34,533 nt of DNA, taken from assembly GCA_019510535.1 (NCBI GenBank), contig JAEKKE010000084.1, positions 1 to 34,533 of the forward strand. Reading direction: 5' to 3'. Of this stretch, positions 26,029 through 32,555 are shown piece by piece. This DNA comes from Acidobacteriota bacterium. GTDB taxonomy: Bacteria; Acidobacteriota; Terriglobia; Terriglobales; Acidobacteriaceae. Positions within the stretch are counted from its first letter, which is position 1; every line of letters starts with the position of its first letter. Under the pieces are notes generated by a model, which did not search any database, was not told where the DNA came from, and saw only the letters and a list, made by a program, of their open reading frames with translations. The position numbers and the translations under genes were made by a program.

Positions 26029-26394
26029 TTAATTCGCCATCGGTTGTCCGAAGGTGATCCAGAAACGATTGCAATCGCGCAGGATGAACTCTCGCATGCC
26101 GTAATGCGTGTCATGGGGCGGTTCAACGATGTCCACGCGTTCGTGAAGACGCTCATAGAGCGCATCCACGTCCGAGGCGTAAAGATAGAGATCAACTTCA
26201 CGCCGGAACGCATCGCTGGGGCGGCCTTCGATATTCAACATGATCTCGCTGGCGCCGTAACGCAGACGGGCCCAGTTCATCTCGCCGCACTCAATGTTTT
26301 CGCCTGTTTTAGTAAAGCCGAGGACGGAGACGTACCACTCCACTGTCGCTCGAACGTCCGGCACATGGATCATCGGGAAGATCGACTGGGTCAT
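26029..26394 (-). CDS. VOC superfamily (glyoxalase/bleomycin-resistance-like) protein
   Basis: Small cytoplasmic protein of 121 residues with two beta-alpha-beta-beta-beta modules: FPMIHVPDVRATVEWYVSVLGF at the N-terminus and DLYLYASDVDALYERLHERVDI in the middle, ending GMREFILRDCNRFWITFGQ. This is the fold of glyoxalase, dioxygenase and antibiotic-binding proteins. The usual H/E metal ligands are only partly apparent (H10, E51-type, E-rich end), so enzyme activity is uncertain. I start at ATG 26394 because GGAGGGG lies 3-9 nt upstream; an in-frame ATG at 26478 would add 28 residues, the first ones encoded by the end of a repeat element. It sits between the acylase and the repeat. Confidence 0.8.
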   Translation of the reverse strand: MTQSIFPMIHVPDVRATVEWYVSVLGFTKTGENIECGEMNWARLRYGASEIMLNIEGRPSDAFRREVDLYLYASDVDALYERLHERVDIVEPPHDTHYGMREFILRDCNRFWITFGQPMAN

Positions 26395-26455
26395 ATCCCC
26401 TCCGCGAGTGCCACTATCGTAGCGCGGAAGGTCTGTGAAACCAATCTCTAAGAGA

Positions 26456-26717
26456 GAGCCGATAGCCTCGTTACCCATTCTTCGCGGTTTTATCGCGAAG
26501 GGTGGGGTCCCCGGCGAACTTGTTCGCTGGGGTTAGCGTGGGGTATCGCGCTGTGCGCGACCGCTCCTTCGTTTTTAGTGGCGGCGAGGCAGAGGGGTGA
26601 AATTTCGATACTTCCCAGAAATATGATCTCGGCCCTGGAGACCAAGGACGGTCTCGCTTCGCTCGATACCCCACCCTTTCGCTTCGCGAAAGAATGGGGC
26701 AACGAGGGTATCGGCTC
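26456..26717. repeat. Long-TIR MITE-like element (family B)
   Basis: Non-coding element of 262 bp within the 354-bp gap between the VOC gene and the ccmI-like gene. The left arm (26456-26508) and right arm (26668-26717) are imperfect inverted repeats of about 50 bp: GAGCCGATAGCCTCGTTACC at the left edge matches the complement of GAACGAGGGTATCGGCTC-like sequence at the right edge. Each arm also carries a smaller TTCGCG-type hairpin. Internally, a near-perfect 24-nt palindrome (26509-26532) matches 22 of 24 bases of 13322-13345. No ORF in it looks real. The remaining bases, 26395-26455 and 26718-26748, hold only the VOC upstream region and the ccmI-like 3' flank. Confidence 0.75.
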
Positions 26718-26748
26718 TGTTGACGAGGTTCCTGTCGATTATTGGGCG

Positions 26749-27015
26749 TTATGCGCGTTCCAGGCGTTCCATCTCGCCCATGATCTCTGCCGCTTCGTTC
26801 TCCAGCAGAGACCGCTGGGTGACGTAGTCCTCTTCCGGATATTTGCCGGCCTTGTACTCGAAGTTCAGGTCGCGCAGATTTTCGTATACGGCTTCTTTGC
26901 GCTCACGGAGATAGTCGAGCTGCGACTTGGCACGTTGCGAAAAGGGATTCTCGGCTGGCCAGAAGATGTAGGCCAGTGAGGCAAGGGTCAGAACAGCAGC
27001 GGCAACCAGTCCCAT
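26749..27015 (-). CDS. CcmI-like cytochrome c biogenesis protein (short)
   Basis: Membrane protein of 88 residues: one N-terminal helix (about 3-20, LVAAAVLTLASLAYIFWP) and a charged helical hairpin (about 27-88). The pattern of a short helix followed by L-x-x-R-K-E-A-x-x-x-x-L-R-D-L-x-x-E-x-x-x-G-K-x-x-E-E-D-Y is that of the N-terminal part of CcmI, which helps deliver apocytochrome to the heme lyase; the TPR part of long CcmI proteins is absent. Its ATG overlaps the ccmH stop by one base (TGATG), showing translational coupling. Confidence 0.75.
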   Translation of the reverse strand: MGLVAAAVLTLASLAYIFWPAENPFSQRAKSQLDYLRERKEAVYENLRDLNFEYKAGKYPEEDYVTQRSLLENEAAEIMGEMERLERA

Positions 27016-27533
27016 CAGTACTCCGTCTCCCGGCGAATGCGTTCGCGCACGGCGTCGTTCTCCGGCAACTGAACCGGAATGCCCTCTGGTGTGGTCACCG
27101 TGTTTCTACGACGGCGTACCCAGGCGCGTACCAGAAAAGCAGTTCCGATCGTCGCCAGCAGAAAGACTGCGACAGGAGTAATCCAGGCAACCGTATCGAA
27201 GCCGCCGCGGATTGGTGCAGCCAGAACCGTGGGGCCGTACTTCGCGGCAAACCAGTTGAAGATCGGAGTATCGCCGTCGCCGCTGGCAAGCCGCGTTCGC
27301 AGTTCGCCGATCATCCGGTCAGAGTCCGGGCATCCAACGTGGTTGCACTCCAGCAGAATCTGGCCGCAACTACAGACGCATATCATGGCGTGGCCAAGCC
27401 TGTTGAAGCGAGTGCCTGTGTCGTCTGCAGCCGCCATCAGCAAGACTGTGCCCAACAAGACCACGCAGAGCTGCGCCATGCGGTGACGTAAGGTGTGTAT
27501 AACGAAGGCAGGAACAATAGAACGAATACGCAT
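27015..27533 (-). CDS. ccmH: CcmH-like cytochrome c biogenesis thioredox protein
   Basis: Protein of 172 residues that in the family reduces apocytochrome c cysteines before heme ligation. A signal anchor (about 18-36) is followed by the cysteine cluster ICVCSCGQILLECNHVGC (C52, C54, C56, C63, C68), then a short helical region with IFNWFAAKYGPTVLAAP, and a C-terminal helix about 113-135 with an RRRR tail. Classic CcmH has a single LRCxxC; the CxCxC plus two further cysteines is a variant. The ATG overlaps the ccmF stop by one base, and the ccmI-like start overlaps its own stop. The N-terminus before the anchor is long; ATG 27479 is an alternative start. Confidence 0.82.
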   Translation of the reverse strand: MRIRSIVPAFVIHTLRHRMAQLCVVLLGTVLLMAAADDTGTRFNRLGHAMICVCSCGQILLECNHVGCPDSDRMIGELRTRLASGDGDTPIFNWFAAKYGPTVLAAPIRGGFDTVAWITPVAVFLLATIGTAFLVRAWVRRRRNTVTTPEGIPVQLPENDAVRERIRRETEY

Positions 27534-29584
27534 CAGTCACCACTCCCAACTGCGACGGCTTCCGTATGGGAGACGCGCGATGTCGCCAGTGCAGGTTTGA
27601 TGGCCGGTGCAAGAGCGACGAAGGTTCCGACGATGATGATGAAGACACCGATCCAGATCCAGATCACAAGAGGATTGAGGAATGCTTTGATGATCGGGCG
27701 ATTGGTCTCTGGATTGTTCCCCATGTAGATGACATAGAGATCATGCTGTAGGGTCGAATAATTGGCGACGACCGTGGAGTTCGTCTGGCTGGCAGCGTAG
27801 AAGCGACTCTCGGGCGAAAGCTGCGTCACAAACTTTCCGTTCTTGTAGACGTCAAGAAGTGCATACTTCGTGTCGTAGACAGGGTTGGAGTCTTCCGTGT
27901 AGGACTGGCAGCGCAATTCGTAAGGACCCACCGAAAACCTGTCACCGAAGCCAACTTCTTTTTCCATTGACTGGTTGAACGCTCCGCCAGCGATACCGAC
28001 AATGATCACGACAACGCCAAAGTGGACAATGTACCCGCCATAGCGTCGCGTATTGCGCTGGATCAGTTGCAGTGAGGCGGTGAAGAGGTTCTTGCCGGTC
28101 TGTGTGCTGACAACGTTGGCGCCGCGCAGAAACTCCGAAAGGATCGCCGCGATGACCCCGGCGCCCAGGGAGAAGGCCATCAGGGAGTAGAGCTGTGACT
28201 GGTCTTCCCAGGGACGGACATGCGCGATCATCAGGCCGATCGCGTTGGCGACGGTCGCAATGGAGGGCAGAATAAAGTTCCGGCGGATGGTTCGCAGCGT
28301 GGTGCTGCGCCATGCCAGCAGTGGCCCCACACCCGTCAGGAACAGCAGGAAGAGGCCGATCGGCAGAGCGACGCGGTTATAGAACGGAGCGCCGACTGTC
28401 GCCTTGGACCCCTGCACATACTCGCTCAGGACCGGGAAGAGCGTGCCCCACAGCACGGTAAAGCAGGCGACCAGCAGGATGAGGTTATTGAAAAGGAAGC
28501 TGGACTCGCGGGAGACGATCGACTCGAGCTTGTTCTCCGTCTTCAGATGATCGCGCTGCCGTACGAAGACGAAGAGGCATACACAGAAGACGAGGACCAG
28601 GAAGCCGTAAAACCAGTTCCCGATGCTGGACTGTGCGAAGGCGTGGACGGAGCTGACCAGGCCGGAGCGCGTCAGCAGCGTTCCCAGCACGGTAAGCATG
28701 AAGGTGGAGAAGATGAGCCAGACATTCCAGCTCTTCATCATGCCGCGCTTCTCCTGCATCATGACCGAGTGCAGGAACGCTGTGCCTGTCAGCCATGGCA
28801 TCAGGCTGGCGTTCTCAACCGGGTCCCATCCCCAGTAGCCGCCCCAACCGAGTACCGAGTATGCCCAGTGCGCGCCCAGGAAGATGCCGACGGTCAGGAA
28901 GAGCCACGTCACCATCGTCCAGCGGCGGGTGATGTGGATCCACTTCTCGCCGGGGTAGCGCATAATCAGGGCGCCGAGCGCGAAGGCGAAGGGGACAGTG
29001 AACCCTACGTAACCCAGGTAAAGCATCGGGGGATGGATCACCATCTCCGGATACTGCAGCAGGGGATTGAGACCGAAGCCGTCCGGAGGAATCTCGCCCG
29101 GCTGGATGGAAAAAGGCGGAGCGGCAAAGACCAGCAGAAGCAGGAAGAAGACCTGAACTCCAGACAGGATGGTGGAGGCGTGGGCGGTCAGCCGGACGTC
29201 GACCTTATGGCGGAGCCGGAGGACGAATCCGTAGGCGGCCAGCAGCCAGCTCCACAGCAGCAGCGAACCCTCCTGCCCGGACCATAGAGCGGAAAATTTG
29301 TACGCCGGATGCAGGTCGCGGTTGGTGTGGTGGAGGATATAGGCCACCGAATAGTCATTGGTGAATGCCGCCCATACCAGCGCAAAAGCCGCGCAGGAGA
29401 CGGCGGCGAAGGTCATGATGCCGGCACGGCGGGCAGTCTCCGAGAGGCGCTCAGGGGCAATGCGTCCGGAACGGCCGGTTGCCATCTGCCAGAGCGATGC
29501 TCCGCCCATAGCCAGGGAGTAGACAGCAAGCACGAGGGCCAGCAGCAGGGAGAAACTGCCAAAGGTAGGCATGGGGTGCGGCAT
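27533..29584 (-). CDS. ccmF: Heme lyase CcmF
   Basis: Inner-membrane heme lyase subunit of 683 residues with about 15 helices that attaches heme to CxxCH of apocytochromes c in system I. Family landmarks are HHTNRDLHPAYKFSALWSGQEGSLLLW (about 85-111), MVIHPPMLYLGYVG with a candidate heme-ligand histidine H184, and the tryptophan-rich WWD motif WGGYWGWDPVENASLMPW (247-264). The periplasmic C-terminal region is about 520-640. It is first in a ccmF-ccmH-ccmI-like series coupled by one-base overlaps. ccmA, B, C, E and G are not in the window. GGTGGAG lies about 10 nt before the ATG; a second ATG four codons in is possible. Confidence 0.93.
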   Translation of the reverse strand: MPHPMPTFGSFSLLLALVLAVYSLAMGGASLWQMATGRSGRIAPERLSETARRAGIMTFAAVSCAAFALVWAAFTNDYSVAYILHHTNRDLHPAYKFSALWSGQEGSLLLWSWLLAAYGFVLRLRHKVDVRLTAHASTILSGVQVFFLLLLVFAAPPFSIQPGEIPPDGFGLNPLLQYPEMVIHPPMLYLGYVGFTVPFAFALGALIMRYPGEKWIHITRRWTMVTWLFLTVGIFLGAHWAYSVLGWGGYWGWDPVENASLMPWLTGTAFLHSVMMQEKRGMMKSWNVWLIFSTFMLTVLGTLLTRSGLVSSVHAFAQSSIGNWFYGFLVLVFCVCLFVFVRQRDHLKTENKLESIVSRESSFLFNNLILLVACFTVLWGTLFPVLSEYVQGSKATVGAPFYNRVALPIGLFLLFLTGVGPLLAWRSTTLRTIRRNFILPSIATVANAIGLMIAHVRPWEDQSQLYSLMAFSLGAGVIAAILSEFLRGANVVSTQTGKNLFTASLQLIQRNTRRYGGYIVHFGVVVIIVGIAGGAFNQSMEKEVGFGDRFSVGPYELRCQSYTEDSNPVYDTKYALLDVYKNGKFVTQLSPESRFYAASQTNSTVVANYSTLQHDLYVIYMGNNPETNRPIIKAFLNPLVIWIWIGVFIIIVGTFVALAPAIKPALATSRVSHTEAVAVGSGD

Positions 29585-29692
29585 GAGGAGGCTCCACCGC
29601 TCATTTTCTCAGGCTATAGGCATGCCGGGCAATGAGCTTGCGCGGTTAGCGGACTGATCGACCGGAAATCGCGCGTCTGGAGCTTCGTCCAG

Positions 29693-30088
29693 CTAGGCGA
29701 TATCGCGCTTTTCGTCCCCGTCGCCAGGATTGATCAACCTGTGAACGCTGGCCAGAAGGTTATCCGGTAGAAGAGGTTTCAGGCGAAAGTTCACGTTCAG
29801 GTCCACGTATTCGTCTTCCGCCTCTTCCATGCCGCTGATAACCAGCACCGGCAGGGCAGGAGCAAAGGTACGAAGCTCGCGCACGAACTCCGCCCCGGTC
29901 ATGCCGGGCATGATGTGGTCTGTAATCACCAGGTCGATGACTGCGGGAAACTCGTTGGCCCGAAACTGTTCCAGGGCGCGCTGCGGATTTAAAGCGGGGA
30001 TCACAAAGTAGCCGGCACGCTTCAGGATCGTCTGGCGGGTGGCTGCCTGTACCGCGTTGTCGTCAATCAAGAGAACCGTGGATTGCAT
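29693..30088 (-). CDS. Stand-alone response regulator receiver
   Basis: Receiver domain alone, 131 residues from ATG 30088 (an upstream in-frame ATG at 30115 adds nine residues; neither has a clear Shine-Dalgarno). Conserved residues are D9/D10, phospho-acceptor D57 in LVITDHIMPGMTG, S in VLVISGM and K in FRLKPLLPDNLL. It has no output domain and no kinase next to it, so it must work by protein contact or in a relay with a kinase elsewhere. Layout and length resemble the receiver at 6931-7302. Confidence 0.87.
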   Translation of the reverse strand: MQSTVLLIDDNAVQAATRQTILKRAGYFVIPALNPQRALEQFRANEFPAVIDLVITDHIMPGMTGAEFVRELRTFAPALPVLVISGMEEAEDEYVDLNVNFRLKPLLPDNLLASVHRLINPGDGDEKRDIA

Positions 30089-30115
30089 ACGTTTGTTCGG
30101 CAGGAAGTGAAGCAT

Positions 30116-30367
30116 AAGTACCGCAATCTTTCAGGGGCCTGTTCCCGAACAGCGGAGGACACCGAGCTTCATATTAGCCTGACCGTCGTCCCGGGCCAGG
30201 GGGGCACGCGGCGCAGCCGAACTCTCCTGGTTAACGACGTACGATGCACCTCCCCCTCGGTAAGGTTGCCGACACCGAAGGAAGAGGCTTCCGTGAGATA
30301 TCAGTAATCCGGTTAGAATGAGCGCGATGACGATGTTGCCCAAAATCGTCAGGACTGGATTGCATAC
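30116..30367. promoter_or_regulatory. Divergent intergenic region with symporter promoter candidate
   Basis: This 252-bp gap separates the minus-strand receiver from the symporter. TAGAAT (30314-30319) is the best -10 candidate and lies 7 nt before ATG 30327. TTCCGT (30289-30294) is a poor -35 at 19 bp. Apart from a 17-codon mini-ORF at 30318-30371, I see no gene; a minus-strand reading frame at 30131-30343 lacks a start signal. Confidence 0.35.
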
Positions 30368-30371
30368 GTGA
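30318..30371 (+). CDS. Possible leader mini-ORF overlapping the symporter start
   Basis: ATG 30318 opens a 17-codon frame, MSAMTMLPKIVRTGLHT, whose TGA (30369-30371) overlaps the GTG start of the symporter (30368) as GTGA. In-frame ATGs at 30327 and 30333 give 14 or 12 codons. Four-base overlaps of this kind normally couple translation. The peptide has no recognisable function, and a chance frame cannot be excluded. Confidence 0.3.
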   Translation: MSAMTMLPKIVRTGLHT

Positions 30372-32143
30372 CCCTGACCTTCATTGACTGGCTGATCATG
30401 CTGGTCTATTTCGTTTTCGTGCTCGGCATCGGATTTACGCTGAAGCGTTACATGCGGACCAGCAACGACTTCTTCCTTGCCGGCCGCTCCATTCCGGCCT
30501 GGATCTGTGGTCTGGCCTTCATCTCAGCCAACCTGGGAGCCCAGGAAGTCATCGGCATGGGCGCCTCCGGCGCCAAGTACGGCATCGCCACCAGCCACTT
30601 CTATTGGATCGGCGCCGTCCCTGCCATGGTCTTTGTCGGCATCTTTATGATGCCCTTTTACTACGGCTCCAAGGCCCGTTCCGTCCCGGAGTACCTGCGG
30701 CTGCGCTTCGATGAGAAGACCCGGGCGGTCAACGCCTTCAGCTTCGCCATCATGACGGTCTTCAGCTCGGGCATCTCCATGTATGCCATGGCGCTGCTGA
30801 TCCAGACGCTGGGTCTGTTCCACGGCATTATTCCCGACCAGTACATCTTCCATGTCTCGGTCCTGCTCAGCGCTGTCATCGTGCTGGCTTATATCTTCCT
30901 GGGCGGACTCACCTCGGCCATCTACAACGAAGTGCTTCAGTTCTTCCTGATCGTGGCTGGTTTCGCTCCGCTGGTCTGGGTCGGCCTGAAGAATGTCGGT
31001 GGATGGCATGGTATTCAGCAGCGCCTGCCCGGCCCGATGACCCATTCCTGGCAGGGCATGACCCATGCCAACACCAACCCGCTTGGCGTGGAGTGGTTCG
31101 GTCTGGTCATGGGACTTGGATTTGTACTCAGCTTTGGCTACTGGTGCACGGACTTCCTCGTCGTCCAGCGCGCCATGGCGGCTAACTCTGAGGAGAGCGC
31201 ACGCCGCGTTCCCTTGATCGCGGCCATCCCCAAGATGTTCTTCCCCTTCCTGGTCATCTTGCCCGGCCTGATCGCGGTCAGCATTCCTGTCGCGCAGCAC
31301 GCCGCGCAAAACCATCTTGTCGGCGCCAGCACGGCGGGAACGAGCCTCGGCATTATTCCGCAGAAGGTGAACCCGGTCAGCGGAGCTCCGATGCTGGACG
31401 ATAAGGGCCAGCCGGTCTACAACTATGACCTGGCCATCCCGGCGCTGCTGCTCCACTACTTCCCCTCGGGAATCCTTGGCCTGGGACTCACCGCTCTGCT
31501 AGCCAGCTTTATGTCAGGCATGGCGGGCAATGTAACCGCCTTCAACACGGTGTGGACATACGACATCTATCAGAGCTATATCAACAAGCGCGCTACCGAT
31601 GCCCACTATCTGATGATGGGACGCATAGCGACTGTCGGCGGTATTCTGCTATCGATTGCAGCGGCGTATGCAGCGACCAGCTTCAACAACATCATGGACG
31701 CGCTGCAACTGGTCTTCAGCTTTGTGAACGCGCCGCTCTTCGCCACCTTCCTTCTGGGAATGTTCTGGAAGCGCACTACCGGACACGGCGCCTTCAGCGG
31801 TCTGATCCTCGGCACCAGCGCGGCTTTGCTGCATCATGGCCTGACGCTGCCACAGGATGCAGCTCCTGGTCTCCATGGCGCCTGGATCAAGCTCGTCCAC
31901 ACCTATCCCAGCGACATGGCGCAGAACTTCTGGACCGCAATTGTGGCCTTCTCCGTCAATCTGCTGGTGACCGTCGCCATCAGCCTGATGACGAAGCCAC
32001 GGCCTGAGCCTGAACTGGTCGGCCTGGTCTATTCACTCACACCTAAGCCAGTGGAGGAGCACCTCGCCTGGTGGCAGAAGCCGGCATCGCTGGCGATCGC
32101 CGTGCTGGTCTTGCTGGTGATTCTCAACCTGGTATTCGCATAG
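30368..32143 (+). CDS. Sodium:solute symporter (SSS family)
   Basis: Inner-membrane sodium-coupled importer of 591 residues with about 13-14 helices. The N-terminus MTLTFIDWLIMLVYFVFVLGIG, the motif TSNDFFLAGRSIPAWICGLAFISANLGAQEVIGM (about 31-62) and SVPEYLRLRFDEKTR are typical of SSS members of the sugar/SGLT-like branch. The substrate (sugar, sialic acid, myo-inositol or other) cannot be assigned. The start is GTG 30368; no in-frame start lies upstream and the protein begins as homologues do. It overlaps a leader mini-ORF by 4 bp. Its stop overlaps the AGGAGG ribosome site of a small two-helix protein gene, so the two are expressed together. Confidence 0.9.
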   Translation: MTLTFIDWLIMLVYFVFVLGIGFTLKRYMRTSNDFFLAGRSIPAWICGLAFISANLGAQEVIGMGASGAKYGIATSHFYWIGAVPAMVFVGIFMMPFYYGSKARSVPEYLRLRFDEKTRAVNAFSFAIMTVFSSGISMYAMALLIQTLGLFHGIIPDQYIFHVSVLLSAVIVLAYIFLGGLTSAIYNEVLQFFLIVAGFAPLVWVGLKNVGGWHGIQQRLPGPMTHSWQGMTHANTNPLGVEWFGLVMGLGFVLSFGYWCTDFLVVQRAMAANSEESARRVPLIAAIPKMFFPFLVILPGLIAVSIPVAQHAAQNHLVGASTAGTSLGIIPQKVNPVSGAPMLDDKGQPVYNYDLAIPALLLHYFPSGILGLGLTALLASFMSGMAGNVTAFNTVWTYDIYQSYINKRATDAHYLMMGRIATVGGILLSIAAAYAATSFNNIMDALQLVFSFVNAPLFATFLLGMFWKRTTGHGAFSGLILGTSAALLHHGLTLPQDAAPGLHGAWIKLVHTYPSDMAQNFWTAIVAFSVNLLVTVAISLMTKPRPEPELVGLVYSLTPKPVEEHLAWWQKPASLAIAVLVLLVILNLVFA

Positions 32144-32152
32144 GAGGAATGC

Positions 32153-32401
32153 ATGGGACTCGATATCCGTTTTCCGCTTGGCCTGATGTTTCTTGTGACC
32201 GGCGGCCTGATGACCGTCTATGGATTCTTCACCCGCGGCTCAGCCATCTATCAGAAGTCGCTGGGCGATAATCTGAACATCGAATGGGGAATCGTGATGT
32301 TCCTGTTCGGCGCGCTGATGTGGTACCTCGGCAAGCGCCAGAGCTGGAAGAACGATCCGGTGAATCCGCGTCCATGGGAGCGGCCGCAGTATCCGCACTA
32401 A
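32153..32401 (+). CDS. Small two-helix membrane protein paired with the symporter
   Basis: Protein of 82 residues with two helices, about 8-26 (PLGLMFLVTGGLMTVYGFF) and 43-60 (IEWGIVMFLFGALMWYLG), and a polar Pro/Trp/Arg-rich tail NDPVNPRPWERPQYPH. A strong Shine-Dalgarno, AGGAGG (32142-32147), lies 5 nt before the ATG and overlaps the symporter stop. I do not recognise a named family. The tight coupling and double-helix hairpin suggest an accessory subunit of the symporter. A tandem heptamer and a long hairpin follow the stop. Confidence 0.75.
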   Translation: MGLDIRFPLGLMFLVTGGLMTVYGFFTRGSAIYQKSLGDNLNIEWGIVMFLFGALMWYLGKRQSWKNDPVNPRPWERPQYPH

Positions 32402-32407
32402 GGTAAG

Positions 32408-32435
32408 AGTTAAAAGTTGCAAGTTGAAAGTTGAA
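32408..32435 (+). repeat. Tandem heptamer, four units
   Basis: Four consecutive 7-bp units AGTTAAA, AGTTGCA, AGTTGAA, AGTTGAA follow the stop of the two-helix protein gene. The last two are identical. The purpose is unknown; such low-complexity runs can vary by slippage. Confidence 0.75.
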
Positions 32436-32440
32436 GAGGT

Positions 32441-32480
32441 ACAGCATGGGCGGGCGAAGTGATTTGCCCGCCCATGTTGT
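32441..32480. terminator. Long hairpin, probable terminator
   Basis: The arms at 32441-32455 and 32466-32480 pair over 15 bp with one G-T (core CATGGGCGGGC/GCCCGCCCATG) and a 10-nt loop. It closes the symporter unit. There is no long U tract, so it could act as an mRNA 3'-end stabiliser as well as a terminator. Confidence 0.55.
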
Positions 32481-32543
32481 CTTTCGCGATGACACACCCT
32501 AGGCATGACCCTGTGTCGGAGTAAAGTTCCACAGCCGACTTGC

Positions 32544-32549
32544 GATAAT
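32544..32549 (+). promoter_or_regulatory. Candidate -10 box for the kinase gene
   Basis: GATAAT preceded by TGC ends 6 nt before the kinase ATG, with no Shine-Dalgarno in between. This spacing would put the transcription start at the start codon. No convincing -35 is visible at 16-18 bp. Confidence 0.35.
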
Positions 32550-32555
32550 CAAGAT

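Noticed and set aside
26471-26702. Short reading frames inside the family B element
   Set aside because: They change sense and frame across the inverted arms and have no start signals or motifs; the palindromes produce them on both strands.
28220-29287. Plus-strand frame (355 codons) antisense to ccmF
   Set aside because: Highly charged, Gln/Glu-rich composition with no domain; it is the shadow of the hydrophobic ccmF codons.
30131-30343. Minus-strand 70-codon frame with a hydrophobic N-terminus (GNIVIALILTGLLI)
   Set aside because: It starts only at a TTG without a Shine-Dalgarno, the rest is low-complexity, and it is antisense to the symporter promoter region. A real small membrane protein cannot be excluded but is not supported.
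32408-32435. Tandem heptamers as a CRISPR array
   Set aside because: Units are 7 bp and contiguous with no spacers, and no cas genes are present.
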